64,000 nt of DNA from Emydura subglobosa (taxonomy: Eukaryota > Chordata > Testudines > Chelidae). The notes beneath the pieces were generated by a model. The model worked only from the letters and a program-made list of their open reading frames with translations. It was not told the origin of the DNA and did not search any database. The position numbers were made by a program, and so were the translations under genes. Shown here piece after piece: positions 36,152 through 49,099 of the stretch (the stretch's first letter is position 1; each line of letters begins with the position of its first letter). Location of the stretch: NCBI GenBank assembly GCA_007922225.1, contig ML679959.1, positions 19,926,913 through 19,990,912 of the forward strand, read 5' to 3'.

Positions 36152-36875
36152 TGTGATGAAGTCCCATAGGAACTGTGCTCTTGAACTGCTTGGGACGCAG
36201 TCAGTCAGGACCCTAGTGCTTTGGAGTCTGCCCCCTCAGGGCTCCATACACCCATGCAGCTGCCTCTTGACTCTGGCGTCCCAGCGTTCAGCACCCCTGC
36301 TCCGCCCAAGCTGCCCCCATGAGCCCTCTTTGCCAGGACTCTGGGGAGCCCTACACACCCCTAAAGGGCCATGCACCCTGCCTGGCAGTCAGAAGCAATT
36401 CACAGCCAGCATGGAAGTCAGAAGGGTTTAATAGTTCTCAGGATCACAGCAAGACAGACTTTGGTAGGAGCTTAATTAGACGTTACAGCAACGACCACCT
36501 GATGAGCCCCAGAGCCCCCATCCTTGAGCACTGTTCCCGCACGAACCCCTCACCGGGTTCTTTCTCTCAGTCACCCCCTGAGATGTCCCCTTGCCCCTTC
36601 CCAGTCCTTTGTCTCCTTCCCAGGCAAGGTGGCCACTTCTCCTGGCCTCCACCTGCCACAGCCTGTAAGAACTGGTTGACCTAGGGAAGGGGTCATGGCC
36701 AGGTCTGCATTCGTGTGGCAGGGTAAGGCCCGAAGGCCCATCCGCCTTCAGGTGGTCTCTGCAATGATCACATATCCAGGTCCCATCACTGAAATACATG
36801 AATAACACATGGGGAAACAGAGGCACGCACACAATACTCAGAGAAAACCCCAAGAATATCTCCACTTCGTCACAC
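36152..36875 (-). mobile_element. Solo LTR (724 bp), TGTGACGAAG family
   Basis: The ends TGTGATGAAG and CTTCGTCACA are inverted copies at 9 of 10 positions. Flanking pentamers CCAGC (36147-36151) and CTAGC (36876-36880) match 4 of 5, the 5-bp target duplication expected of an LTR insertion. The reverse strand begins TGTGACGAAGTGGAG and carries ATTAAACCC toward its other end, so minus orientation is preferred. No internal viral region adjoins, hence a solo LTR. Overlapping ORFs up to 129 codons have no recognisable product. Confidence 0.8.
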
Positions 36876-36984
36876 TAGCAGAAGTATTTCTGTCAGTGGC
36901 TGGCTTTTAGACATAATTTTCTCTAAAAGTCTATAGGCTGGACCAGGAAAATTACAGAAGGGAAGGAGACTAAAGATAATCTAG

Positions 36985-37440
36985 GTCTGCCCCCAAACTG
37001 AATGAATATGTTGCCTCAGTTTTCAAAAAGGATGATAATATGGTACATGGGAATGAAGGCAGAATGGCTGATGGAAATGAGTGGATAGAAATGGAAATTA
37101 TCACATTTGAGGTGAAAGAAAAGCTTTTAGAGCTCAATGCTCTTAAATCGGGAGGATTTCCCTCCCAGAATACTGAAAGAACTGGCCAATGAGACTGATT
37201 TATTAAAAATTCTTGTGATGAGACTAACCATCTGTTTGGGGCTAGTACCTGATGACTGGAGAATAGCTTATGTTGTTGTATCTATATTTAAGAAAGATGA
37301 AAAAAGTGGTCCACACAGTTACAGATCTATTAGTCTAACCTCAGCAGTATGCAATGTTTTAGAACAAATGGTGAAGGAAAGAATAATTTTTAATGGAATA
37401 AATTCTTCATGTAAAAAAATATGTCCAGCTCTAGCTTAAA
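36985..37440 (+). mobile_element. CR1 LINE RT fragment
   Basis: Plus-strand coding remains: PPRILKELANETDLLKILV, then GLVPDDWRIAYVVVSIFKK and YRSISLTSAVCNVLEQMVKE. This is the early RT region of CR1 (P(R)VLKEL...VPxDWRxA.V.PIFKK...YRPISLTS). Truncated at both ends. Confidence 0.75.
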
Positions 37441-40184
37441 AGTACACATGTAGGCTTAAGGAAATGTTCCTGTCAGCATGCTAGTATGCAATTTTCTTAC
37501 GTTACATCTGTGCTTAAATAGCAACTTGTTGTCAAGCCATGCAAAGACACTAGTTCTTAAGAGTATTTTCAGGTCGTGTGTCGCATTTCAAACCACGGTT
37601 TATTCTTCATCTCTGGTATTTTTGTTGGTTTATTTTAAAGCGGTGTGAAGTGTGTGGGGGGTGGTTTTGGTTATAGTTTCTCCAATCTCAGAACTCAAAA
37701 ATGACTTGAAGGACATATGTTCCAACTTAACAAAAACAAATGTCACCTCCAGACCGAGAACCAATATGGAAAATGTCAGATCCAAAGGTGAAAGTTGTGA
37801 CTGTGAAAATGGGGGCTTATAATAGAAACCATTTTGGAAATGTTGCTAAAGCTGGTGTTATCAGAACTATATATAGGAAGAAATGCTATATTTATAGATT
37901 GCTGAATTCCTGTCTTCTTACGCATCTGCACAACTTTCAATCTAAAAATTAAATAACCTTTAGAGTAAACAGCTATTTAATAGTCCCTTCAACACTGTGG
38001 TATTTACGGGTGATTATGAAATACAGTCGAAAATAAGCCATCACTTGCTTCTGTTCCTCAGAAAATAAGGACATAAGTGCTAAACATTTAGGAACACTGT
38101 AAATATAAAGTCACTGTAGTTGGAGACAGATAACATCTTATCTTGCCTGGACATCCTTGCCTATCTGATATTTAATCCTCTACCACAGGGAGTAGTAAGG
38201 CTCTCATACTGTTTTATTGGCCATAATAATCTGACCCTTGCGGTACCAGCAATATGTCAGTCTGCCATGAGAACATGAAATAGAAACACTCTATAAAAAT
38301 AAATATTTTGGATCACTGCACTGACTATGAGTTTTAAGTGCTGGGTAGGCAGGAAACAAAATAAATATAAATAACAGTGAAATGCGCAGTGAATTAGAGG
38401 TGGACACTCAAAAAGATAAGCAGTGAAATGCTTTATTCTTGGATGCAGCATGATATATCACGTCGAAGGGAGCCTTTAACAATAAGCCCTATCTTGGATG
38501 TTATATAGACATATTGTCAAAAAAAGAAATAGATGTCTGGTAGTAGAACAATTGTATAAAATCCTTGGATACTTTTCTACAGGATAGCTGTTCTCTCTCT
38601 AGACAGGAAAAACGTATTTTATAATACCTGAAAATAATGGCAACGTTGACAATCCAAAAATAAGTCCTGTAATTTTCAACCTATTAGGACAAAGTCAACA
38701 ACATAAGATCACCGCTTGAGGACACTGCCAATCAGTTTTTATTAAGAGGAAAATACACAAGAACATGTTTTAAGCTAAACAGATCAAAGATAGTTCTATT
38801 TCTGTAGCTTCTTTAATAAAAGGAATGCTTAAAAATACAGGTGGAAGACTCGATGCTTTCAAGTAACAAATAGTTCAGAATAGTTCTGATGAGGATGAAT
38901 TTCAGTTAACTTTCTAAAGCTGTACTACATGTTTTTCTATAAGAAAATGGGTAGCGGACTGACTACAGATTGCATTCAGGAGTAGTATAACCGTGGACAG
39001 CCATAGGCTCAAAGCCATTATAGTAGCTAAGATGACCGAGCTGGAATATCTGAAACAGACAGCTAACACAGCCTCTCACAGTGAAGACTCTTTTTGGCAA
39101 ATGTCTCTTGAAAATATTTCAGAGAAAGATGAAGGAACTAGCAGAACGTAGTTTCAACATTGATACAGTTGCACCAAGATGTACATAAACTGGACCAAAG
39201 TCTTAAAAAAAAACCAAACCCAGCTGCTGATAATATACAAGCCGACATTTGGCATCCAGGTGCAGTTTGGGTAAGTATGTGCTTATTTCAGCTGTCCAAA
39301 TTCCTGAATCTGCAAACTGGAGTGGAAACATCATGAGAAGAGACTTTCTCTCATGATTTCCATCACTTCTGCTTGTGCCTAGAAATAACTCAGAAATGCA
39401 CTTGCAGTGCCTCACAGTTCTGGTTCCAGTCCCAAAAAGAAATTGATTTAAAAATGGAAAAATGTGCGTAAACAACTCCAAGCTTAAATGTCTGAGTTGA
39501 TTCTAAAGTGAGGAAGGGCTTCTCCCCTTTCCCCCCCATCCCTACCCTTAACTATAAATAAATCTAATGACTACAGTGTCTTGTGTCTCACTTTCATAAC
39601 GAATATGCAGTATTCTGTTTCTCATTCCTTAGGGGCCTTAATAAGTGAATTAATCATGAGAAATATCAGTCTTATTCCCATTTGTCATATTCCCTGTACA
39701 TTGCAGTTCAAAGAGAAGGTGATTAAATACCATTTTGGGGAGGTGTTGCAAAGAGTGTCCCATCCCCTCTGCCTCCTCCTGCCCCATCCTATGGAGAATT
39801 ATGCCACCATGCAGCGATAAGTCAAAATTGTACCCTCTGTCTTCCTCAGACTGAGGGACTGCTTCAAGCCAGCACTTTCTAGGGGAAGACAAGGTGGACA
39901 AGAGAGGAGACGATGGTCTCAACGCCCCCTCTGCTCCAGCCAACAAGCTGACAAGGCCTGGAGAAGAGACCATGCTGCTGTGACATCCAGGAGGGAGTGT
40001 GCCACTTGATGTGAACCAATGCCTCTCAGGAATGATCTGATTGTAAAAGTATTTGTAGAGGATTAAAATAGGATGAAAATCTAGAAATGAAATATCAGTA
40101 AATAAGACTTTTAACTAAGTCTTCAATTCCCTTTGATTTTTTAAAAAACATCCTTGTTAGTGATATCATTTACCTCTAAAATTC

Positions 40185-40300
40185 ACAGACTTTTAAGCCC
40201 AGAAGGGCCTATCATACTCATCTACTCTGACCTCCTGCATAACACAGGCCATCTAATGTCACCCATTTACTCCTGCAGGGAGCCCAATAACTGATGGGCA
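40185..40300 (-). mobile_element. CR1 LINE 3' end fragment
   Basis: AGAAGGGCCTATCATACTCA, then TCTACTCTGACCTCCTGCAT and AACACAGGCCATCTAATGTC is reverse-complement CR1 3' UTR wording. Confidence 0.65.
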
Positions 40301-41935
40301 AAAAATGATGTGGATCATTTCAACTTAAACGTTTAAGTGAATGTATTGTTACTGTTGTTATAGGTCTGTGACTGTACAATGGTCAGCCTTTAAAAAACAA
40401 CAACCCCCAAATATCTAAAACTTCCCGGCTTTGTCTTAAATAGAAATGGTTACCTCAGTATTTTCACTGTTCTCTATCGTAAATATAGGCAGTGTACAGG
40501 GAAATCTACAAACCCTGAGGAAACCTCATCTATTTATTTATCTAAATAAATTGGCAAGTTTTTAATGATTATCATTGTAGAAAGTTTGTCATGTTTATCA
40601 GATTTACAGTCTGGTTCTGCACACAATGCAGAGACTAAGACAAATATTTGTAGAATTTCTGGAAAAGGACCTTTCGGTGTTGAATGATAGACTACTAGGG
40701 AAATTTGCAGCTTAATCAGAATTTATGTGAGTGCATATTAAGCTCTTTACTTGTAGTGCGAGGCTTTTCTATTTCCTGACAGTTTTGTACTCATTTACGC
40801 TGGATTATTGATTGGCCAAGATCATGTAAGTCATAAAAAGAGGGTCAAGAAGAACTTGGGTTAGGTTTTCTTCAGTGTATTCAGGAGATGACAGTTCTGT
40901 AATAATGTCCCTAATTATTCTAAGGGTGGCAGGTAATTATCTTACCATTAAATATTGCCTGTCTCTAAGTAGGCATGCAGTAAGTCTCCTGCTTGCCTGA
41001 AAAATCTACCTCTATTGCTGGCAACAATGTAATTTAATCATACTGTACCATGCACTGGCAGGCAGGAGACCTTCCTAATCAGATCTCCCTGTCTCACATC
41101 CTCTTTCTGCTTAATATGTGGAAGAGCCTCATCAGGTCCTGTTTGTAAGAAGGGGAAGGTCTGTGGAAGAACTGTAACCCACTTGTTTCTCCTTTCACCT
41201 CCTTCTTTCCCCCTCTCAATTATCTGTGACACCAGCAATAAATCCATGTAATTCAGACTCTCACTACATTCACTTTTCCACAAAGCCCCTTGACTATTCT
41301 GATTCTCATGCCCTGCCCATCGCTGTGATATCTGCGTGTCTGTCTCTAGGTGGGTGACCCTAGCAGTAGGGGCACCTTCCTTTGTGTTGGGCAACTGCCC
41401 CTTGATAGAGGATCCCAATAGCAGGGAAGCTAGGCGGAGACTGGAGGGGAAGCAGGTTGTCCACAGCAGATGCAAAGGAACAGGATGACTGAGCCTCTAG
41501 TGGATCATCTGAGATCTGTTGGTCATGGGACCCATATATCCTCCTCCCACTGATGGAGTGATTTGGGAAGAAAATGTAGGAACAGTTGTCTTCCACAGGG
41601 CCTTACTTCTGCATGTTTTTCTGCCAGAGATGGTCCTCTTTCTTCTACCCATTGGTATTTCCCATTTAAAATATGCAATTAATAAGTGTAAAAATGGAAC
41701 CAGGCAGTATTACTTAGGCTTATGCTAACCCTCAGGAGTTCAACAAAAACCAACAAATGTAAATGGAACGCTGCACACTTATCTTCTATAACTAACGTAT
41801 GTCGGAGAGGCAATGCTGAATACCAGATGGCATGGGGGTTAACGTAAACTCTTTTCAGGATTCAAATGTAGCTTTAGGGAATAAATCCTGCCAGGACTTG
41901 AGGACAAGTTGTGTATCCTGCCTGGCAGTTGCATT

Positions 41936-41969
41936 CCTTAACCACGCAAGGTCCTTAACCACGCAAGAG
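41936..41969. repeat. 17-bp tandem duplication
   Basis: CCTTAACCACGCAAGGT is followed directly by CCTTAACCACGCAAGAG. Confidence 0.9.
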
Positions 41970-42599
41970 ACTTGCTAAGTGAATTGGATGGTGTCAGGGG
42001 GTTAGGCTACCTTATCACAGTCACAGGCCAGAGCTGGGGCCTTAACATCTTATAGGTTTACCCTGGATAACTGTCCAAAATATCGACATGCAGTTTGGCA
42101 TGAATCAGGAAAGTAATCATCTCTGCTTAGGGGAGGCCTGGGACACAAACTTATTAATGGTACAACTGAGTTTAACAGGGCAGAGCTATAAGGAAAATGT
42201 GGCAGAGTCCCATCCTGTAACTGCCTCTTCCCCTGCTATCTGTCATAAAGAATAATGTACTCACAGCACAAATGTTTGCTATTTTAACAAATGAAATGGT
42301 AGGAGTGCTTCAATCTGAAATCCTTTAGTGGAGTAATCAATGCAGAGTACAGGACTGTAATTAATGACAATGCTAAAAAATGAGCGTAGCTTTAAAATGG
42401 AATTGGAAAGCCAACTCAGAAGATAGTTATGGAAGACCTCTGTGATATGACTCTTTGCCATTTCTGTATAATGACTGCTCCGCACCTGAAGCAGGGGGTC
42501 GTTGTCCGGACTTGCTGGAGTAAGGCACCAGTGCTTTATGTGTGGGGTGGGAGGAAGGAGGTCAGACACTGCTGCAAAAAGGTAGGAGGGAGTCAGCTT

Positions 42600-43330
42600 G
42601 GCAACACTGACTCATCCCCTGCAAATGTAAGTGTGGAAGGCTTTAAAAGGTGCAAGCCTGGGCCTTAGAAGCTTTTTCTCCATGCAGCAGGCAAGGCAGC
42701 ATCCACCCTTTATTCTCTCAAGGTGTGAATATCAGGTTGGGTTAGGACCCACTGTGAGCATTGTGGAAACCATTCCTTTTTGGGGGGCTGGGAAGGAATT
42801 TTTCCCTCACCACTATATTGGCTTAGGTGGAGTGGGGTTTTTACACCTTCCGCACGGCGGGTGTCAGGGAGAACCTATTATGGTGAAGGGAAAATGGTTA
42901 TGCGTTGCAACTTATTTTTGTAAGTGTGGGGCAGATGTCCAATGCAGGTACTCCATAGGAAAGGCATCCAGTGACCAGATAAATGGCCTAATAAAGGACT
43001 TAAAAAGGAGGTGCTAATTAAAGGAATGGAATGAGGAGAGCTTCTATGATTGGTATGGCAGGGAGCCAACCCCCCTTTCTTATAGCTCACCTTAACCCTC
43101 CTCCAAGACCCCGGTGGGGAGGGCCACGGGGTGAATGAAAAGGTTCAAGCCATGGGTTGGCGGGGGGCCTGGATGGAAAATGAAAGGGGGGCGGGGGCTG
43201 GTGGAAGCCTTGGGTAGCTGTTTGAATGAACATGGAGTTGCCTGCACTGTATACTTTTATCTGCCGGGTAGTCCCAGCCATCTAATAATAAGGTTGCAGC
43301 CTGATTAAATCCATATCAAGTATCTCCTGT
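42600..43330. repeat. Unclassified GC-richer dispersed repeat, LTR-like
   Basis: It contains GGGCTGGGAAGGAATTTTTC then CCTCACCACTATATTGGC and GGTTTTTACACCTTCCGCAC. I associate this phrase set with a widespread sauropsid repeat. Later GC-rich sequence ends near a GATTAAATCC. No ends or target duplication could be set. The 128-codon ORF at 42631-43017 has no family I recognise and falls inside this repeat. Confidence 0.4.
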
Positions 43331-44008
43331 CCTTTTGGCATAGCCAGACAATGAAGGTACTATCTGATTCTCCAGGCCACATTCTGTGTTTTTTTTATAA
43401 AAAGACAAATGGCATCCTTAAAGTTGCTTTCCAAAATTTTAAGTGTCTGAAAAATAGAAATACCTACTTGATTAAACATCAGATAAAACTATATTATTCT
43501 CACATAAAAAATCTTACTTGATTTTTTATTTGGCTGATAATTTATATAATATTAAATGAATATTTGCATAAAAATCTAACATAAACACATGAATCTACTT
43601 TCAAGTAAATATATTTTCTGTTTTTAATCTAGTATCCTTTTTAATGCTAGGCTTTTTAAAATATTTTTGTAACTTTCACACACACACCCTTTTTCCTAAA
43701 GAAATGATTTAGTCCTATACTTTATGTAACAATTTAAAGCAAGTACATTCACATTAAATGTGAAAGTTGTCATTTCAGTTTTCAGAACTACCCTTTTGCT
43801 CATCTAGATTGATAAGAGCTGCTTTAATTTTCAGATTTATGTTTGCAACACTATATGCTCATTCATCTCCCTGTCTGATTATATTCAAGTGCATCATGTT
43901 TGGCAAGCCAATTCATGTACGTGTTTTGTAAATAGGCTTTGCAGAATTCAACTTTTATTTTTTATAATTTTCAGTAGATAATGTTTATTTTTAAGCTTTT
44001 TAATTTTT

Positions 44009-44044
<36 letters not shown>

Positions 44045-44189
44045 TGGTATGGGGTCAGAAAATAATTATTGGATAACAATACAGGGTAAGATCCAAAAAG
44101 GTAAAACTTTCTAAATATTAAAACACAAATTGTATATTTTGACATGCAATATTGACAAAGTAAATATCCATAAATCAAATTCTAACAAA

Positions 44190-46383
44190 AGTGGAAAACT
44201 AGATAGAACTATTGTAAAGTAGGTCAAATTACAAAGGATGAATATAAAAACAATGACACAAGCATTTAGGGACAAAAGTAGAAAGGCCAAAACCAAAATG
44301 AGATTAAACTAGCTAGGGACATAAAGAGTAACAAGAAAACATTTTGCAAATACATTAGAAGCAAGAGGAAGACCAGGGACAGAGAAGGCCTATTACTCAA
44401 TGAGTAGGGAAAGACAATAATAGAAAATGCAGCCATGGCCAAAGTGTTAAATTCCACCTTTGTTTCAATTTTCACTAAAAAAGGTTGGCAGTGATCAGAT
44501 GACTAACATAGTGAATGCCAGTGTAAATTGTGTAGGATCTGAGGCTAAAATAGGGAAAAGAACAAGTTAAGATTTACTTAGACAAGTTAGATTTCTTCAA
44601 GTCGGCAGGCCCTGATGAAATACATCCTACAATACTTAAGAATATGGCTGAGGAGATCTCTGAGCCATTAGCAATTATCTTCGATAACTCATGGTGAGCT
44701 GGAGAGAGAGAGTACCTATCTATAAAAAGGGAAATAAGGAGAGCCCAAGGAATGGTGGATCTGTCAGCTTAATTTTGGTACCTGGAAAGATAATAGAGCA
44801 AATAATCAAACAATCAATTTGTAAGCACATAGAAGATATTAAGGCAATAAGGAAGAGTCCATATGGATTTGTCCATAACAAATCATGTCAAACCAACCTA
44901 ATGTCCTCCTTTGAAAGTATAACAAGCCTTGTGGATAGGGGGAAACAGAAGATGTGATACAACTCAACTTTAGTAAGGCTTTTAATATTGTCTGACATGA
45001 CCTTATAAGCAACCTAGGGAAATATAACCTAGAGACGAATCTACTATATGGTGTGTGCTCAACTGGTTGGAAAACTGTACTCAGAGAATAATTATCCCTG
45101 GTTCACAGTCAAGCTGGAAGGGCATATTGAGTGAGGTCCCACAGGGATCTGTCCTGGGTCTGGTTCTATTCCATATCTTCATAAATGATTTGGATAAGGG
45201 CATAAGGAGTACATGTATAAAGTTTGTCCACAAGCGGTTGCAAGGGGGCAAGATTCGAATTCAAAATTATCTTGACGAACTGGAGAAATGATCTGAAATA
45301 AATAGGAGTAAATTCAATAAGGACAAAGGCAAAGTACTACATGCAGGAAGGAATAATCAATTGCACAAATACAAAATGGGAAATGACTGCCTAAGAAGGA
45401 GAAGTGCTGAAAAAATCTGGAGTTACAGAGGTTCACAAACTAAATATGAGACAACAATGTAATACTGTTGCAAAAAAGTGAAGATCATTTTGGGGTGCAT
45501 TGGCAAAGGTATTGTAAGCAAGATCCGAGAAGTACTTGCTCTGATAAGGCCTCAACTGGAGTATTGTGTTCAATTCTGGGCACCACACTTCAGGAAAGAT
45601 TGGAGAAAGTCCTGAGGAGAGCAACAAAATTTATTAAAGGTTTAGAAAACATGACCTATGAGGAAAGATTGAAAATTTTGGGTTTGTTTAGTCTGGAGAA
45701 GAGAAGACTGATGGGGGACATGATAACAGTCTTCATGTACATAAAAGTCATTATAAATAAGAGCGTTTTAAGTTGTGTTGTTTATTCACTGCGGACAGTG
45801 AGCTTAAATTGCAGAAAGGGAGACTTAGGTTAGACATTAGGAAAACTTCCTAACTCTACAGGTAGTTAAACACTAGAACAAATTACCTAGGGAAATTGTG
45901 GAATCTCCATCATTGGAGGTTTTTAAGAATAGATTAGACAAACACCTGTGAAGGATGGTCTAGATCAGTGTTTCTCAATTATATTTCACCGCCGCACCCT
46001 TGCGCAGCCATGCCATACCCTCTGCTGACAATCTTCCCCTTTTCGGCGGCACGGTGTAGGCTGGTTTCGGCGGCGCGCTCTCTAAGCTGTTTTCCGTGGC
46101 GCAATCACAGCTGTTCCGCGGTGCCATCAACTGTTCGGCGGCACACAGCTTTTTGGCAGCGTGCTGACAGCTGTTCAGCGGTGTGTGATTTCTGTTAATT
46201 TCGGCGGCGCGGTTCCGCTTTTTCACGGAACCCTTCAACTCAACCCGCGGAACCCCAGGGTTCCGCAGAACACTATTTGAGAAACACTGGTCTAGATAAT
46301 ACTTAGTCCAATCTCTGTACCAGGGACTGGACTAGATGGTCTATCAACGTCCCTTCCAGTCATATATTTCTATTATTCTATTC
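44190..46383 (+). mobile_element. CR1 LINE, sense strand, with intact 3' tail, interrupted by hAT
   Basis: Remains of the second ORF run in order in several frames: an early segment (DEYKNNDTSI), RT wording (YKKGNKESPRNGGSVSLILV, YGFVHNKSCQTNLM, SEVPQGSVLGLVLFHIFIND), and a C-terminal segment ([35 protein letters not shown]). The 3' UTR follows, is split by a nested element, resumes at 46298 and ends in a TTCTATTATTCTATTCT tail typical of CR1. Frameshifts and stops throughout. Confidence 0.82.
45966..46289. mobile_element. hAT-type non-autonomous element (324 bp)
   Basis: Left end CAGTGTTTCTCAA and right end TTGAGAAACACTG are perfect 13-bp inverted repeats. Target duplications GTCTAGAT at 45958-45965 and 46290-46297 are identical. 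The octamer has a central TA, the Buster-group pattern. The interior is CpG-rich with repeated CGGCGGCGCGG / GTTCGGCGGCAC units and no credible gene. It lies in the 3' UTR of a CR1. Confidence 0.92.
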
Positions 46384-46561
46384 TTGACATAGCAGATGAT
46401 CTCATCTTTTACACATGTATATGTACCTATATTTTTATAGATGCATATTATCTTTCTATCTACACACATACTCAAACCAATATCACTATATATAAAATAA
46501 TGTATGGATGTGTATGCATACACATACTTACACCTATATACGTATGTATATGTGTGTGTGT

Positions 46562-46880
46562 AGAGTGGGTTAGAAAATGGAATTTCTCTCCCATAGGAAA
46601 TTTTGAAATTTCAAATTGGGACAAAAATTTGAAATCTCAAAATAATTTATGTAATGAAAGTTCTGAATTATTTAAATTCAGAAACATCTAAATGACCTTA
46701 GTATGTTGAAATGTTCTGATAATGTTGAAACATTATAAGAAAGTTTAAACAAAATACTTTGAATTGTTTCAAAACTTTTCAGTCAAATTTAATTGAAATT
46801 GACAGTTCCCATGAAACATTTCAATATTACTGAAACATCATTTTCCAATGGAAAATTGTTCTGTTGAAATATTTTCAACC
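46562..46880. repeat. AT-rich repeat (GAAACATTTCAA-type)
   Basis: Repeated GAAATTTTGAAATTTCAAAT, TGTTGAAACATTATAAG, GAAACATTTCAATATTACTG and TTTTCAACCAGCTGTAAT. It is similar in style to 54855-55215. Class unknown. Confidence 0.45.
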
Positions 46881-46912
46881 AGCTGTAATTCATGCCTATA
46901 TAACTATATATA

Positions 46913-46913
<1 letters not shown>

Positions 46914-46967
<54 letters not shown>
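46914..46967. repeat. Compound (GT)n(GA)n microsatellite
   Basis: A GT run to about 46951 followed by GA repeats to 46967. Confidence 0.93.
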
Positions 46968-49099
46968 ATAATGTATATATTTGTAAGGAAGTTACAACAC
47001 GTGAACAGAATATTTTTCTTTTCTGTTTCTAGTAGATTGGACTTTTGTGAGTTTTTCCTTCTGTTTTGATTCATTTATAGTGGCCATAATTTCTACTTTA
47101 GCCTGTGTAATTGAGGGCATTTTGCATATTTATATGAATAATTACTCCCATATCAATACAGGTGGCAACTTTAGGTTGTTGTTTCTGCTTAGGAAAGCAT
47201 TATCATCGATAATATATCAGTCTAGTAAATTGTTGTAAGGAGAGGGATGCAAATTACAATGGGCAAACATAACAAGAAATAATTAGAGGTTACAAGCTTA
47301 TGTCAGACTAATAAACTTTGGGAGATGGCTGATAATCAAACATTCCCAAATAGAGTTTAAAAATTTTAAAGTAAAAATTGCTGACAGGGCCTTTTAGTCT
47401 GAAAATTCCCCATATTCTGTAATGCTTTGTAACAAAGGCAAAGTTGTTTGTTTGAGAGACTCATTTAATGTGTAAAAATCAAAATAAATTACCAGAATGT
47501 AATATCATCAGAGGTGGAAATGTCTGGTTGTAGGTTTCACAAAAAGCCAGAATTGTATATTTTTCTGTCTAGAAAAGATAGGGAAACTATGCTTGCTTCA
47601 TTTCAAGCTCAACTGGATATTGTGTGTTCAAAAGTTTGACGCAAATATTATTAGGTTTGCCTTCAACTTAAGAAACTAGAAGAAAAGTACTAGAGACAGA
47701 GGAGCAAAGAGAAAAGAATAATGAATGAATAAATAAATAGGATGAAAAAATGAAGCATACAACAGGAAGAGATACTGAAAGATTATTTGGTGGAATGCTC
47801 ACTTCTATAAGGTTTGATTTTGTGGCAGTCGTGTTTCCATAGTACATAGCACAGGTTCTTCCTCTTGGCTAGAAAGATATTTTGATTTTAATTCAGTAAC
47901 ACTTGGAATTAAAAAAAAAAAAGAAAAAGAAAACTAGTTTAAATGGGGGGAAAATTCATAACATCCTTCTAAAAATTGGGAAGAAAGAACTTTGAACTCC
48001 AGGAGATTTTTCCCTCAGTAGAATGCTAAATGGAACGTAGCTGACTAAAGATGTTTTCAAGGAGAGCAAGATATTATACAGATATGTAAGTTCAACCTAC
48101 TGTGAAGGCCAAGGTTCACTACCAAAACTTTCAGCTCTGGGAAATGCAAAGATGTTTTCGTCTTCGATAAAGCATTGAACTATCTGTGCCTGAGCAGATT
48201 ACGGATTTTAGATGGGGTGCAAGGATGTATGTAATTTTACATCTAAAACAAATATGGGTGTGAAAAATCCCTTTCTACTCTAAACAGACATTATGGGCCA
48301 GATTCTAATACTCTTAAATTCAGTAGAACCTTTTTCTACAAGAAGGTCCATTGAAGTCAATGAAAATACACATTGAGTGAGATGCTAATAACCCTGAAAT
48401 ACAAGTATCATAAGCTGGTCTATAAATCTTTTGTCGGATGTGCAGTTATTCACAGATAGGAATAAGGAGTATTTTAATGAACTCCCAGATTAGGAGACAA
48501 GATACTTAATGCAGCAGGACCCCATAAATCTATTCAGATAGGCTTGCAAACCATAAGTATATATAAATAACGTGATGAAATCTGTAATACAGAGGTTCCA
48601 GTGCAAACGGACCCAGGGCTACCCTACTTGTTTCTTAGGCAATAATGGCATTTCATAGCTATGACTGCTGCAATATTACCATAAGAAGAGAGAAACCAAA
48701 ACACTGGAATCCAAATAAGACCTTGTGGTTCAGGTCCATCTCCAAGACATATAAAGAGGAGTTGATTAAAGAGAGAATCCTGGATTGTTAGAAGTTGGAG
48801 CACCCATATCTGATGAGGAAGGTAGTGACTTTTTTACCTTAAAAAACAAACAAGCCTTAACTTTTATCATTTTTCAGAATATGCTGAAACGTTTTTACAA
48901 TTGTTCAATGTTCAACTATTGTTTATGGCTCTCAAGTCTATAATTCCCTGAAAATTTTCTAAAGATGTCAGGACCTTTCTGCTACTAATGGCCTGAATAG
49001 GTCTCATACTGATTTTACATAAGTCAACTCTATTGATACCATGGTATCATGAAAGGTGGTATCACCATGACATTGCCAAAAAAGGGTGATCTTAGCGAA

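Noticed and set aside
36319..36865. ORFs of 121 and 129 codons on both strands
   Set aside because: Both lie inside the solo LTR with clear ends and target duplication, and neither resembles a known protein.
41038..41475. 145-codon minus-strand ORF
   Set aside because: No domain, no splice context, and overlapping ORFs on the same strand. Treated as chance.
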